This document shows, piece after piece, positions 54,158 to 63,048 of a DNA stretch of 64,000 nt. Origin of the DNA: Niveispirillum fermenti (lineage in GTDB: Bacteria > Pseudomonadota > Alphaproteobacteria > Azospirillales > Azospirillaceae); the NCBI RefSeq assembly GCF_048066175.1, contig NZ_JBLTXA010000002.1:186001-250000 (forward strand). Reading direction: 5' to 3'. The translations under genes were made by a program, and so were the position numbers. Numbering within the stretch: the first letter of the stretch is position 1; every line of letters starts with the position of its first letter. The notes beneath the pieces were generated by a model. The model did no database searches. It worked only from the letters and a program-made list of their open reading frames with translations, and had not been told where the DNA came from.

Positions 54158-55398
54158 TTTGTCTCCGCATCGGCGGCGCGCAGGCTTTCCGCGCTGGGAT
54201 AACGGCCAAGGGTCAGCAGCAGGGCGGCGCCGAACACGAACCCCACGCCGCCATAGATCAGGCCGATGTCGTAACTGCCGGTCTGCACAAAGATACGGCC
54301 GAAGGCCCAGGGGCCGAACCCGGCCCCCAGCGCGAAGAAGCCGTACATCATGCCGTAAATGGCACCATAGGCCTTCATGCCGTAATAGCGGCTGACCAGG
54401 AAGGCCATGATGTCATATTCCACACCGGCCGCGAATCCGATCAGGATCACGGAGAAGGCCGCCGCCATGGTGCTGACCTCTCCATGCGTCAGCAGCCAGC
54501 AGGCCAGGGCCGGCATGGCCAACAGCACAAAGGCCACGCCCGGCGCCCAGAACCGGTCGATCAGCCAGCCGCCCAGGATGCGCCCGGCAATGACGGCCGG
54601 CCCCATCAGGCTGGCGATCTGCACGGCCTGCTGCACATCCATGCCCTTGGTGCCCAGGATCTTCTCCAGGTTGGGGATGGGGCCGCCGACCGCGAAGGAA
54701 ATGGGCACAAAGGCCAGGCCCAGCACCCAGAAACGGTAGCCGCCAATGGCCTGGCGCAGGCTAAGGCCCCCTTCCGCGCGCTTGACGGGCGCCCCCTTGG
54801 CCTTGACATCCGTGGTGTCGTGGAAGAACAGCAGGCCGACGGGCAATGCGATCAGCAGCGGCAGCAGCGCCAACCCGACATAGGCCACGCGCCAGCCGAA
54901 CTCCCCGATCAGGAAATTGGCATAGAGCTTGGCGGCGGCACCGAACAGGCCCGTGCCCAGCAGGGCCAGCCCCAGCGCCAGACCACGGTTGGCGTTGAAC
55001 CAGTTGTTGACGGCGCGGGTCCAGGTGATGGGCAGCGTGCCGGCACCCAGCGCCGCCATCAATATCCAGTTCGCATAGAACATCACGAGCGAACCGTTGG
55101 ACAGCGCGAAACCCGCCAGCGTCAGCCCGAACAGGGCAACCGACGACAGGGCGACCAGCCGCACCCCGAACCGGTCGGCCAGCAGGCCAGCCACCGGACC
55201 GGCCACCAGGGCGCCCAGGGTCATGAACATCATGGAAACCATGATCTGGTCCACGCCCCAGCCGAATTCCTGGGACAGCGGCCCCACGAAGACGCCCAGC
55301 GTATAGATCGGGATGGGCGACAGGCCCGTGCCGATACCCAATGCCGAGGCCAGGACGACCCGCCAGCCTTCCCTGAATTCCGACCGATCGACCGACAT
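54154..55398 (-). CDS. Major facilitator superfamily transporter (oxalate/formate antiporter-like)
   Basis: 414-aa permease with 12 helices. Pattern: GLSPIPIYTLGVFVGPLSQEFGW, LADRFGVRLVALSSV (loop 2-3 motif) and NNWFNANRGLALGLALLGTG, common in carboxylate carriers of the MCT/OFA group. A monocarboxylate or related organic acid is the likely cargo. Co-translated with a DUF1330 protein. A small palindrome TGATCGATCA lies 26 bp before the start. Confidence 0.92.
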   Translation of the reverse strand: MSVDRSEFREGWRVVLASALGIGTGLSPIPIYTLGVFVGPLSQEFGWGVDQIMVSMMFMTLGALVAGPVAGLLADRFGVRLVALSSVALFGLTLAGFALSNGSLVMFYANWILMAALGAGTLPITWTRAVNNWFNANRGLALGLALLGTGLFGAAAKLYANFLIGEFGWRVAYVGLALLPLLIALPVGLLFFHDTTDVKAKGAPVKRAEGGLSLRQAIGGYRFWVLGLAFVPISFAVGGPIPNLEKILGTKGMDVQQAVQIASLMGPAVIAGRILGGWLIDRFWAPGVAFVLLAMPALACWLLTHGEVSTMAAAFSVILIGFAAGVEYDIMAFLVSRYYGMKAYGAIYGMMYGFFALGAGFGPWAFGRIFVQTGSYDIGLIYGGVGFVFGAALLLTLGRYPSAESLRAADAETK

Positions 55399-55423
55399 CT
55401 GCGCCCCGGCTTAATTGGTATAT

Positions 55424-55433
55424 TGATCGATCA
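55424..55433. promoter_or_regulatory. Palindrome TGATCGATCA before the MFS gene, preceded by GGTATATT
   Basis: 10-bp perfect palindrome directly adjoining GGTATATT (55417-55424). The same eight bases occur at 63004-63011, in the gap before the TonB receptor gene. Possible shared control; short enough to be chance. Confidence 0.3.
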
Positions 55434-55527
55434 TTATTGCGGACAGAGAAGGCAAGCGGCAATGGGAAAGGGGTGAGGCGCTCCCCCTTTGTCCACTGTA
55501 TGGTCAACGGCCCGGCGGGCGCTCATC

Positions 55528-56352
55528 CTACGCCTTCAACCGCCACCCGCGGCGCAGCAGCAGCCAGGTGACTGTTCCCAACACCAGGTTGGCCAGCAAC
55601 AGAACGGCCGCCCCCGTCAGAAGGCTGAAATCGGCAGTGCCTATGAAGCCGGCGCGAATGCCGCCGATCATCATATGGAAAGGGTTCCAGTATGCGATCG
55701 TGATCCAGGGTTCCGGCAGCGTATCCAGCGCATAGAAGGTGCCCGACAGCAGCGACAAGGGCTGGATGACGAAACTGGTCACCGCCGACATATGTTCGAA
55801 CTTTTCCGCCCAGATGCCGGTCAGAAGCCCCAACAGGCCCAGAAGACCCATGGCCAGCGTACCGAACAACAGCAACAGCAACGGTTCTCGCGGCAGCAGT
55901 GCTTCCGACCCCATCCACAGCACCATGACAAGCCATGTCGCCAGCCCGACCAGCCAGCCGCGTGTCATGGCCGCCCCGACATGCCCCGCGATGATGTCAG
56001 CGGGTGACAGGGGCGCCATCAGCATGTCCACGATGCCGCCATTGGTCTTGCCGGACATGATGGAGGACGAGCTGTTGGCGAAACTGTTCTGGATCATGCC
56101 CGCCGCAATCAGGCCCGGGGCCAGGAAGAACAGGTAATCCACCCCCAGTACTGCCGCCCTGCCCTGCGGGTTGACGATGGCGAACACGGCAAGCAGAACG
56201 ATATTCATGAAGGCCGGCGCCCAGATGGTCTGGGCCTGAACCTTCATGAAGCGCTGCACTTCCTTGCGGTACAGGGACGTGACGGCCAGCCGGCGGCTTC
56301 GCCGCCCGGCAAGCTGGCCGAAAGCCAGGTCACTTACGCGCGTCGGTGTCAT
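55528..56352 (-). CDS. ABC-2 type permease without adjacent ATPase
   Basis: 274-aa membrane protein with six helices. NodJ/DrrB-like features: RFMKVQAQTIWAPAFMNIVL, FLAPGLIAAGMIQNSFANSS, GTFYALDTLPEPW and AYWNPFHMMIGGIRAGF. Such permeases require an ABC ATPase, which is absent nearby; the one at 33705 already has its own permease. It may borrow an ATPase encoded elsewhere. Confidence 0.9.
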   Translation of the reverse strand: MTPTRVSDLAFGQLAGRRSRRLAVTSLYRKEVQRFMKVQAQTIWAPAFMNIVLLAVFAIVNPQGRAAVLGVDYLFFLAPGLIAAGMIQNSFANSSSSIMSGKTNGGIVDMLMAPLSPADIIAGHVGAAMTRGWLVGLATWLVMVLWMGSEALLPREPLLLLLFGTLAMGLLGLLGLLTGIWAEKFEHMSAVTSFVIQPLSLLSGTFYALDTLPEPWITIAYWNPFHMMIGGIRAGFIGTADFSLLTGAAVLLLANLVLGTVTWLLLRRGWRLKA

Positions 56353-56392
56353 CCGTTGCCCTCTCCGTCCATTCTACCGGCATGGCCATCCG

Positions 56393-57274
56393 TCAGCCTT
56401 CCACAACCTCCACCAGCACCCCGTCGGGGGTACGCAAGGTGCCGGCACGACGGCCGGCATAATGCGCACCGGACCGCACGGACGGCGGCGTGATCCAGGG
56501 GCCGGGCACGCCATCCAGATCCGCGCGCAGCAGACTGACCATGGCGATACCCGCCGGCAGTTCACCCGCCACCTGCGGGCGCGGCACGGCCCCGGCCGGA
56601 AGCGTGTCGAACTCCAGGCAGACCAGGCCACGGGCCTTGGCCGTGCGCAGCCTGATCTTGTTGGACAACGGCAGGCCAAAGGCCTCGTTGATCAGGCGAT
56701 AGCCGATTTCCATGGTCATGCGCGGTTCCACGGCCAGTTGCCGCTCAAACCAGGCGTATGTTTCGTCGGATTCCGAACAGCCCATCACCATGATGAAGAT
56801 ATGATCGATGGGGGCAGCCGGGCGCGGCAGACCGTTGCCCGGCACCTTGGACTTGATCTCCGTCAGGAAGCTGATCTCCCCGTCGGGTGCCCGGACCTGC
56901 ATCGGATGGATGGTGGGTAGGCTTTCCATGGGCTTGGGCGGCCCGATCACATCGAAGGGAGAGGCATCCATGACAGCGCCCGTCGCGAACACGTCCTCCA
57001 CCCCGATTTCCATGGCCGACCAGCCAAGAGAGCGCATGGGCACCGTTTCGGCCGGCGAGGTCCCCCGCACCAGCCGCAGGAATATCTCCACCCCCGATGC
57101 GGGCCCCAGCAGCACCTGTTCCCGTCCCGCCATGGCGGGTGCGCCCCAGCTTTCGGCCAGGGCGCGGTCGATGATCCCGGCCTCGATCCGGCGGTAGCCG
57201 AACCATTCCTGGTAAAGGGCTGCCGCACGCTCCGGATCGGCGACGGTCACAGTGGCGCTTCTGATGATACCCAT
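56393..57274 (-). CDS. Two-domain VOC (glyoxalase/dioxygenase-fold) protein
   Basis: 293-aa protein. First half: IIRSATVTVADPERAAALYQ, GYRRIEAG; second half: PAAPIDHIFIMVMGCSESDE and ERQLAVEPRMTMEIG, giving two VOC modules. VOC enzymes include glyoxalases, ring-cleavage dioxygenases and isomerases; the H-x-E metal set is incomplete by eye, so activity is unclear. Separated from the upstream reductase operon by a terminator. Confidence 0.8.
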   Translation of the reverse strand: MGIIRSATVTVADPERAAALYQEWFGYRRIEAGIIDRALAESWGAPAMAGREQVLLGPASGVEIFLRLVRGTSPAETVPMRSLGWSAMEIGVEDVFATGAVMDASPFDVIGPPKPMESLPTIHPMQVRAPDGEISFLTEIKSKVPGNGLPRPAAPIDHIFIMVMGCSESDETYAWFERQLAVEPRMTMEIGYRLINEAFGLPLSNKIRLRTAKARGLVCLEFDTLPAGAVPRPQVAGELPAGIAMVSLLRADLDGVPGPWITPPSVRSGAHYAGRRAGTLRTPDGVLVEVVEG

Positions 57275-57321
57275 GGCCGTGTTTCCCCCTGATGGCTGGT
57301 CTGGCAAGAAAGTGACAAATG

Positions 57322-57367
57322 AAAAAGCAGGGTCTTCCGGCCACCCGTGAGGGAAGCCGGAAGACCC
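57322..57367 (-). terminator. Rho-independent terminator after the medium-chain reductase
   Basis: Arms GGGTCTTCCGGC (57330-57341) and its exact complement (57356-57367), 14-nt loop; on the minus strand TGCTTTTTC follows. Lies directly past the reductase stop and closes the TonB-to-reductase operon. Confidence 0.88.
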
Positions 57368-57382
57368 CGAAGGCTGGCACAT

Positions 57383-58438
57383 TCAGCCGGGTGACGGATC
57401 GGGGGCCACCTGGCACAGGCGAACCCCGCGATTGCCACCGGCAAACAGGCTGCCGAGCGCGGCGGGCATGGTTTCCAGCCCCTGGCTCGGGTCTTCGATC
57501 GGCAGCAGCACGCCCTGGTCGTACCAGGCACGCAACTGCCGTTCCGCCACGGGAAATTCCGCAGCGTGGTCCTGCACGAAGAAACCCTCCATGCGGGACC
57601 GGTAGCGCAGAAGCCTTGTGTAGTTGGGCGGGCCGTAACGCTCGCCCGGCGCGTAATCCGTGGCGATCAGTCCGCAGATGATCACCCGCGCCCGCAGTGC
57701 CAGATGGTCCAGCACCGTGTTCAGGATGGTGCCGCCGACATTGTCGAAATAGACATTGATGCCGTCGGGGGCCAGTTCCCGCAGCCGCCCGGCCAGGTCC
57801 GCGCTGCGGTAATTGATGCTGGCATCAGCCTTCAGCGTGTCGCGCAACCAGGCACATTTATCGTCGCTGCCGGCGATGCCGATGACCCGGCCGCCCAAGG
57901 CGCGGGCGATCTGCACCGCAGCGGAACCGACACCACCCGCCGCCGCCGACACCAGAACGGTATCACCGGGCTGCACCTGCCCCACCTTGGTCAGGCCGAA
58001 ATAGGCGGTCATGCCGGCCGCCCCCAGCGTGCCCAGATGCAGGCGCAGGGGCCAGACCGGATTATCGACCTTGTAGATGTCGAAGATCGTGCCTGTGGTG
58101 CCGTCGGGGCGCAGCAGGGCATAGTCCTGCCAGCCCAGGGAGCCGATGACGATCTCCCCTTCCCGGTAGGCCGGATGGCGGGAATGCCGCACGATGCCCA
58201 GCCCGCGCCCGCGCATCGGATCACCGATGCCAAGCTTGCTATGCATGCCGACGCCGCCCGTGATGTAGCTGCGCTGCGCCGGCGACGTGCCCAGAAGGAT
58301 GACCTGAACCAGGATCTCCCCCTCCTCCGGAACCGGCATCGGGCTGGAAACCAGGTCGAAATTATGGTCGCCGACCGGTTCGCCATCCAGCGGCCGCCGG
58401 GCCACGCGCCATTGCCGGTTGAAGGTGGGCAGGTCCAT
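57383..58438 (-). CDS. Zinc-independent medium-chain NADP-dependent oxidoreductase (leukotriene B4 dehydrogenase/CurA-like)
   Basis: 351-aa MDR protein. LGTLGAAGMTAYFGLTKVGQ, nucleotide loop VLVSAAAGGVGSAAVQIA, GIAGSDDKCAWLRDTLK, then VYFDNVGGTILN. The structural zinc cysteines are absent. Members reduce the double bond of enones. Its ATG shares a base with the preceding stop (TGATG), so it is coupled to the uncharacterised gene. A paralogue is cut by the right window edge. Confidence 0.93.
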   Translation of the reverse strand: MDLPTFNRQWRVARRPLDGEPVGDHNFDLVSSPMPVPEEGEILVQVILLGTSPAQRSYITGGVGMHSKLGIGDPMRGRGLGIVRHSRHPAYREGEIVIGSLGWQDYALLRPDGTTGTIFDIYKVDNPVWPLRLHLGTLGAAGMTAYFGLTKVGQVQPGDTVLVSAAAGGVGSAAVQIARALGGRVIGIAGSDDKCAWLRDTLKADASINYRSADLAGRLRELAPDGINVYFDNVGGTILNTVLDHLALRARVIICGLIATDYAPGERYGPPNYTRLLRYRSRMEGFFVQDHAAEFPVAERQLRAWYDQGVLLPIEDPSQGLETMPAALGSLFAGGNRGVRLCQVAPDPSPG

Positions 58439-59181
58439 CAGATGTCCCCTTCCCCACGTTCCAGCACCGCCAGTTCGTAATAGGTCTGCATGTAGCCGGT
58501 GACATGACCCTTCAGGAAGATATGGTCCCCGTCGGCCGTGACCCAGACATGGTAGGGCGGGTGTCGGTCGGTGCCCATGTACTCGTCATCCGTGTTGGCG
58601 CCGACCAGGAAATGCAGCGCCTGGAAGGTGCCGGCCTTCACGGTCAGTTCCTCTTCCCCGATGAAGGTCAGATTCAATTCCCGTGCCGTCACCAGCTTCG
58701 GCCCATCGGCACCGCGATGATGGGTGGAGCACATCAGGAAATAGGGGATGACCTGCCGGCCCGGCCCCTGGGAAAGGTCGAAGCAGCGGGTGGTCAGCGC
58801 ATCGGCCTGGATCGGGTGCGTGCCGAAGAAGCAGGGCCGCTCCGCCAGCCTTATTTCCTGTGAGAAATGACCTTCCCGGACATTATAGCCGTGAGCACGG
58901 GCCATGCCGTCGCGGAAATCGAACCAGGTCGATCCGACGAAGGCGTCATCAACCGAAATCTGGACAAACCCGCCCATGGGGGTCCAGTCCGGGGCCAGGT
59001 TCGTGATGCTGTCACGCAGCACGCGCGGCGAATTCTCGTCGATGATGCAGGTGGCGCGCAGCGTGCGCCGCCCATCTCCATGCTTGGTGATCAGGAAAGT
59101 TTCGCCGCCGCGCCGCTTGCCTTCCATGCCAGGGCGCCGCGACAGATAGTCGATGCGTCCGCGAATGGTCGTGTGATCCAA
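58438..59181 (-). CDS. Uncharacterised protein, possibly DUF3108-like
   Basis: 247-aa protein without signal peptide or helices. It is rich in alternating beta strands (TFLITKHGDGRRTLRAT, EELTVKAGTFQALHFLV, YHVWVTADGDHIFLKGHV), resembling a lipocalin- or DUF3108-like barrel; that resemblance is weak. Four-base-scale spacing within the GST-hydrolase-reductase operon suggests a role in handling the same compound, perhaps binding a hydrophobic ligand. Confidence 0.8.
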   Translation of the reverse strand: MDHTTIRGRIDYLSRRPGMEGKRRGGETFLITKHGDGRRTLRATCIIDENSPRVLRDSITNLAPDWTPMGGFVQISVDDAFVGSTWFDFRDGMARAHGYNVREGHFSQEIRLAERPCFFGTHPIQADALTTRCFDLSQGPGRQVIPYFLMCSTHHRGADGPKLVTARELNLTFIGEEELTVKAGTFQALHFLVGANTDDEYMGTDRHPPYHVWVTADGDHIFLKGHVTGYMQTYYELAVLERGEGDI

Positions 59182-59214
59182 TCTTTCCTCCCGTTACCGA
59201 ATGGTTGGGTCTGG

Positions 59215-60048
59215 TCAGCGCCGCGCATGATCGCGGATGAACTGGTGCAGCACGGCGCAGAAGGCGTCCGGCTCCTCGTCCGCGGCATCGACGCCGACAT
59301 CGTCCATATGGACGAAGCGGGCATCGGGGAAGTCGGCCACCGCCTCCTTCGTCTCCACGTAATTGTGATCGCGCGGGCCGGCGAACAGCAGCGTCGGGCA
59401 GGTGACCCCCGCCGCCAGCGCGCGATGGTCGGTATGGCCCATGGCCTGGTAAAGCCACTCCCAATGCCGGCATTGCAGCAGGGCGATCATGGTGCGAACC
59501 GCCATGGCCTCGGTGAAGCAGTTGCGGGACGGATCGGCCATTTCCCGTCCGCTCATCTCCCAGCGTCGGACCCAATGGCCTTTCACCACCTCTCCCGCCC
59601 GGTCGAAGCTGCGGGGCCTGGCGCCGCGCAGCACCTCGCCATAGGCGCGATTGTCCACGTTGGGCCAGCCATAGGCCGAAAAGCTCAACACGCGCTCGCC
59701 CATCTGCCTCACCATCTGCGCGCCCAGCGAGGCGCCCAGGTGATGGCCCAGCACATGAAAGCGCTGGAATCCCAGCCCCTGCACCGCCTGGGCCAGATAG
59801 CGGCCATAGGCGGGGCCGTCCGGCTGGTGTGCGGGCAGGTCGGACTGGCCGCAGCCGGGCATGTCCAGCGCCACCGCGTGATATCCCAAGGCCGCCAGCC
59901 GCGGCAGGATGGGTTCCCACATGCTGGCCGCGTCCGATGTGGCATGCAGCAGCAGCAGGGGCACGCCGCGGCCGGCCGACAGGTAATGCATCTGCCCCTG
60001 TTCAAAATCGACATAGCCCCTGATCACAGGGATCTGCGTGCCGGTCAT
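59215..60048 (-). CDS. Alpha/beta-hydrolase-fold protein lacking the catalytic Ser and His
   Basis: 277-aa protein with a clear hydrolase fold: LLLLHATSDAASMWEPIL, VALDMPGCGQSDLP and LLFAGPRDHNYVE. The nucleophile elbow reads GHHLGA (His103 where Ser is expected), and the usual GH-x4-E-x-P near the end reads GVDAADEEPDAF without His. A serine-esterase mechanism is excluded; related GHHxGA proteins exist and may be cofactor-free lyases, hydratases or dioxygenases. Start overlaps the GST stop as ATGA. Confidence 0.88.
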   Translation of the reverse strand: MTGTQIPVIRGYVDFEQGQMHYLSAGRGVPLLLLHATSDAASMWEPILPRLAALGYHAVALDMPGCGQSDLPAHQPDGPAYGRYLAQAVQGLGFQRFHVLGHHLGASLGAQMVRQMGERVLSFSAYGWPNVDNRAYGEVLRGARPRSFDRAGEVVKGHWVRRWEMSGREMADPSRNCFTEAMAVRTMIALLQCRHWEWLYQAMGHTDHRALAAGVTCPTLLFAGPRDHNYVETKEAVADFPDARFVHMDDVGVDAADEEPDAFCAVLHQFIRDHARR

Positions 60049-60665
60049 CTCACCCACTCCCGTTCGGCGAATTGCTGGTAGGCGGGGCGCTGGCGGCAGC
60101 AATCCAGCCAGGATGCAATGGCAGGCCAGCGCGTCAGATCGAACGCACTGCGCGCCAGCAGGTCCGCCGCCGCCGCGACATTCAGGTCCCCCACCGTGAA
60201 GGTCGGGCCCGCAAGATAGGGACCATCCGCCAGCGCCTTTTCCAGATGCCCGCACAGGGTTTCGTTCCGGGCGGCCAGTTCGGCCAGTTGTGCATGGTCG
60301 CGGCCTTCGGGTGGCCGATACATGTACTGGATGGTGCGGACCATGGCCGGCGGCTCGAACTCGGTGGCCGCCCACAAGGTCCATTGCAGGATACGGGCGA
60401 CTGCGGCGGGATCATCCTGCGGCCAGAGGCCGGGGCCATACCGCCAGGCCAGGTAGAGGTTGATGGCATAGGATTCCGTCAGCGTGAACTCCCCGTCCCG
60501 CAGGGCCGGGATCTTGCCGGCCGGATTGATCTTCAGATAATCGGGCCTCCGGGTATCGCCGGTCGAATAATCGACCGGCTCCACCTGATGGGGCACATCC
60601 AGTTCCGCCAGCAGCCAGTAGTTCCGATGCGTGCGGGGGGCGAACTTGCCGAAAAGCGTGATCAT
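60045..60665 (-). CDS. Glutathione S-transferase
   Basis: 206-aa GST. N-terminal thioredoxin fold: LFGKFAPRTHRNYWLLAELD, then VEPVDYSTGDTRRPDYLKIN, PAGKIPALRDGEFTLTESYAI (cis-Pro and the Glu-Ser glutathione site). C-terminal helical domain contains the N-capping LAGPTFTVGDLNVAA. It starts 46 bp after the TonB receptor stop, consistent with one transcript. Possible roles are glutathione addition, dehalogenation, ether cleavage or isomerisation. Confidence 0.93.
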   Translation of the reverse strand: MITLFGKFAPRTHRNYWLLAELDVPHQVEPVDYSTGDTRRPDYLKINPAGKIPALRDGEFTLTESYAINLYLAWRYGPGLWPQDDPAAVARILQWTLWAATEFEPPAMVRTIQYMYRPPEGRDHAQLAELAARNETLCGHLEKALADGPYLAGPTFTVGDLNVAAAADLLARSAFDLTRWPAIASWLDCCRQRPAYQQFAEREWVR

Positions 60666-60710
60666 TCCGTCTCCCCATCGCCGGAACCGCAGGCGGCCGG
60701 CGGCATGCCG

Positions 60711-62927
60711 TCAAAGCCCGAAGCGGACGCGGACCAGGAAGGTACGCGGCTCGTTCGCATAGGCCGTCAGGGCCGGCGACGTGGCGTTGGAAATCTGCAG
60801 GGTGGAGAAGGCGAAGGTTTCCTTCGTGATGTTCCGTCCTTCCAGCGACACGGTCAGGTCTTCGTCCCGGTTGGTCCAGGAAATGGTCGCGTTGAACAGG
60901 TCGTAGGCGGGGGTCGCCGTCAGCGGGATCGTGTTGGAAACGTTGTTGTAGAACTTCTCCGAATGTTCCCAGCTACCCGACAGGGACAGGGCACCATCCC
61001 TCACCCCGTCGATCGTGTAGACGAAGCCGGCATTGGACTTGAAAGGGATCACGCCCTTCAGGTCCTTGTCGCGGCAATCCACGATGGCGGTGTTGCCCAG
61101 CGAGCAGAGGAAGGATGACGTGTAGTCCCCGTCCAGGATGGCGGCCGAGGCATAGAGCTGCAGCGCCGGCGTCACCTGCCAGACCGGCTCCAGTTCGATA
61201 CCGCGCACCCGCGCGCCGGCGGCATTGTTGGTCGTGCTGACCACCGTGCCGGGGAAGAACACGGGGAGATGCAAGCCCTTGTAATCAGCCTGGAACAGGG
61301 CCGCGTTCAGGCGGAACCGGCGATCGGGCGTGCTGAACTTGCCCCCAACCTCATAGCTCTTCACCGTTTCCGCGCCGTATGGCGAGGGTCGGCCGCGCTC
61401 TCCCCCGCCGATGATCGTGCCGGGGGAGATGGAGTTGAAGCCGCCGCTCTTGAAGCCTTCGGTAAAGGAGGCGTAGAAGAAGATGTCGCGATTGGCTGCC
61501 CAATCCAGGCTGACCTTGGGGGTCAGCTTCTTGAAGGTACGGCTGTCGGACTGCGGTTCGGGCACAAAGGCCGCGAAGGTGGGATAGAACTGCGTGAACT
61601 TGGCCTTCTCGGCGGTGTATCGCAGGCCGCCGGTCACACTCACGCTGTCGGTGATCTTGAAGGTGCCCTGGCCGAACGCCGCATAGGCATCCGTGGTGCG
61701 ATCCTTGAAGGCCGGCGTGGTGTAGGGAGCGGTATCTTCCTGCTCGCCCTTCTCGTAAAAATAGAAGACGCCGCCCAGCATGCTGAACCGGTCGCTCTCA
61801 TAATTGAGCGTCAGTTCCTCGGAAAAGAACTTGTCGGTGAAATTGTAGCTGATGCCGATCACACCGGCCGGCAGTTCCACGAAGGGCACGCCGGTCAGAT
61901 TGTCCATATAGCCATAGGCCGTCGTCGACCGCAGGCTGAGCGCGTCGCTCAGGATGACGGAAAGATTGGCACTGGCGTTGTAGCTGTTGGTCTTCTGCGC
62001 GCGATATCCCGACAATTCCGTGGTGCGCAGGTCGCGGCCCGGCACAGCGTTGGGATTGGTCACGCCCGGCAGGACCGATACAGACGTACCGACCTGCAGG
62101 TCGCTGTGGTCACGCACATAGGAACCCGCCAGTTCCAGTTCCACATCCTCGTTCGGGGTGAACAGCAGCTTGCCCCGCACACCGACCGAGTTGCGGTCAT
62201 TGATCTTGTGGTCGCCGATGGCCGGCGCGTCCATCACACCGTCGCGCTTGCGGACCACGGTGCTGAGCGACGCCGCCAGCCTGTCATCCACCAGGCCGCC
62301 GCTGACATAGCCGCGGAATTCCGTGGTGTTGTAGCTGCCCAGCGCCACGTCGCCGCCATAGGTCAGGTCGAAGCTGGGCTTGCGCGTCACGATCTTCAGC
62401 GCACCGCCAGAGGTGTTGCGGCCATATAGCGTGCCCTGCGGGCCCCGCAGAACCTCGATCCGTTCCACATCAAAGAAATCGAAGAACTGGTTCTGCGGCC
62501 GGGGCTGGTAAACATCGTCCACATAGATGCCGACAGCCGGATCATAGAGAACGCCGCCATTCTCCTGCCCGATGCCGCGCAGCACGATGCGGGCAATGTT
62601 GGACAGACCGGCCGCCGGCTGGATCAGCACACCGGGGATCTGGCTGTTCAGGTCGGAGACATTCATCACCTGGCGCTGGTCCAGCATATCGGCGGAAAAG
62701 GCCGAAACAGCGATGGGCGTGGTCTGGAGGCTGGAGGCGAACCGCTGCGCGGTCACCGTGATCTCTTCCAACTCATAGCTTGCGACGGGCACCACCGGCT
62801 CCGTTGCCGGCGCCTGCGCCATCACCGGAACCGCCAGGGGCGCCGCCAGGAAGCTGGCCGCGACCATGGTCGCGATGTCCCGCACACGCTTAGCGGATTG
62901 TCCCGTTGCGGAAGTTCGTTCCGACAT
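60711..62927 (-). CDS. TonB-dependent outer-membrane receptor
   Basis: 738-aa receptor: signal peptide (MVAASFLAAPLAVPVMAQA), TonB box around LEEITVTAQR, plug domain about 60-185 (GIGQENGGVLYDPAVGIYVD, VERIEVLRGPQGTLYGRNTS) and a 22-strand barrel ending in YANEPRTFLVRVRFGL. This pattern is of the type common in sphingomonads and related bacteria for import of hydrophobic or plant-derived compounds, not a classical siderophore signature. AAGG is 8 nt before ATG 62927. First gene of the operon that continues with GST, hydrolase, unknown and reductase. Confidence 0.95.
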   Translation of the reverse strand: MSERTSATGQSAKRVRDIATMVAASFLAAPLAVPVMAQAPATEPVVPVASYELEEITVTAQRFASSLQTTPIAVSAFSADMLDQRQVMNVSDLNSQIPGVLIQPAAGLSNIARIVLRGIGQENGGVLYDPAVGIYVDDVYQPRPQNQFFDFFDVERIEVLRGPQGTLYGRNTSGGALKIVTRKPSFDLTYGGDVALGSYNTTEFRGYVSGGLVDDRLAASLSTVVRKRDGVMDAPAIGDHKINDRNSVGVRGKLLFTPNEDVELELAGSYVRDHSDLQVGTSVSVLPGVTNPNAVPGRDLRTTELSGYRAQKTNSYNASANLSVILSDALSLRSTTAYGYMDNLTGVPFVELPAGVIGISYNFTDKFFSEELTLNYESDRFSMLGGVFYFYEKGEQEDTAPYTTPAFKDRTTDAYAAFGQGTFKITDSVSVTGGLRYTAEKAKFTQFYPTFAAFVPEPQSDSRTFKKLTPKVSLDWAANRDIFFYASFTEGFKSGGFNSISPGTIIGGGERGRPSPYGAETVKSYEVGGKFSTPDRRFRLNAALFQADYKGLHLPVFFPGTVVSTTNNAAGARVRGIELEPVWQVTPALQLYASAAILDGDYTSSFLCSLGNTAIVDCRDKDLKGVIPFKSNAGFVYTIDGVRDGALSLSGSWEHSEKFYNNVSNTIPLTATPAYDLFNATISWTNRDEDLTVSLEGRNITKETFAFSTLQISNATSPALTAYANEPRTFLVRVRFGL

Positions 62928-63002
62928 CTCCCAAACCTTTCCTGTTTTGAAGTTCTGCCTGTCTGCGGCGACGGTCTATGCCGTCGGCGATCTTTTGTTG
63001 AA

Positions 63003-63029
63003 AGGTATATTATTATGCTTTTTATACCT
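63003..63029. promoter_or_regulatory. Inverted repeat AGGTATA-N13-TATACCT before the TonB receptor
   Basis: Perfect 7-bp arms around an AT-rich centre, 75 bp before the receptor start in an otherwise GC-rich region. Likely operator or promoter core. Confidence 0.45.
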
Positions 63030-63048
63030 CTACAAGCGCTTTTCGCAG

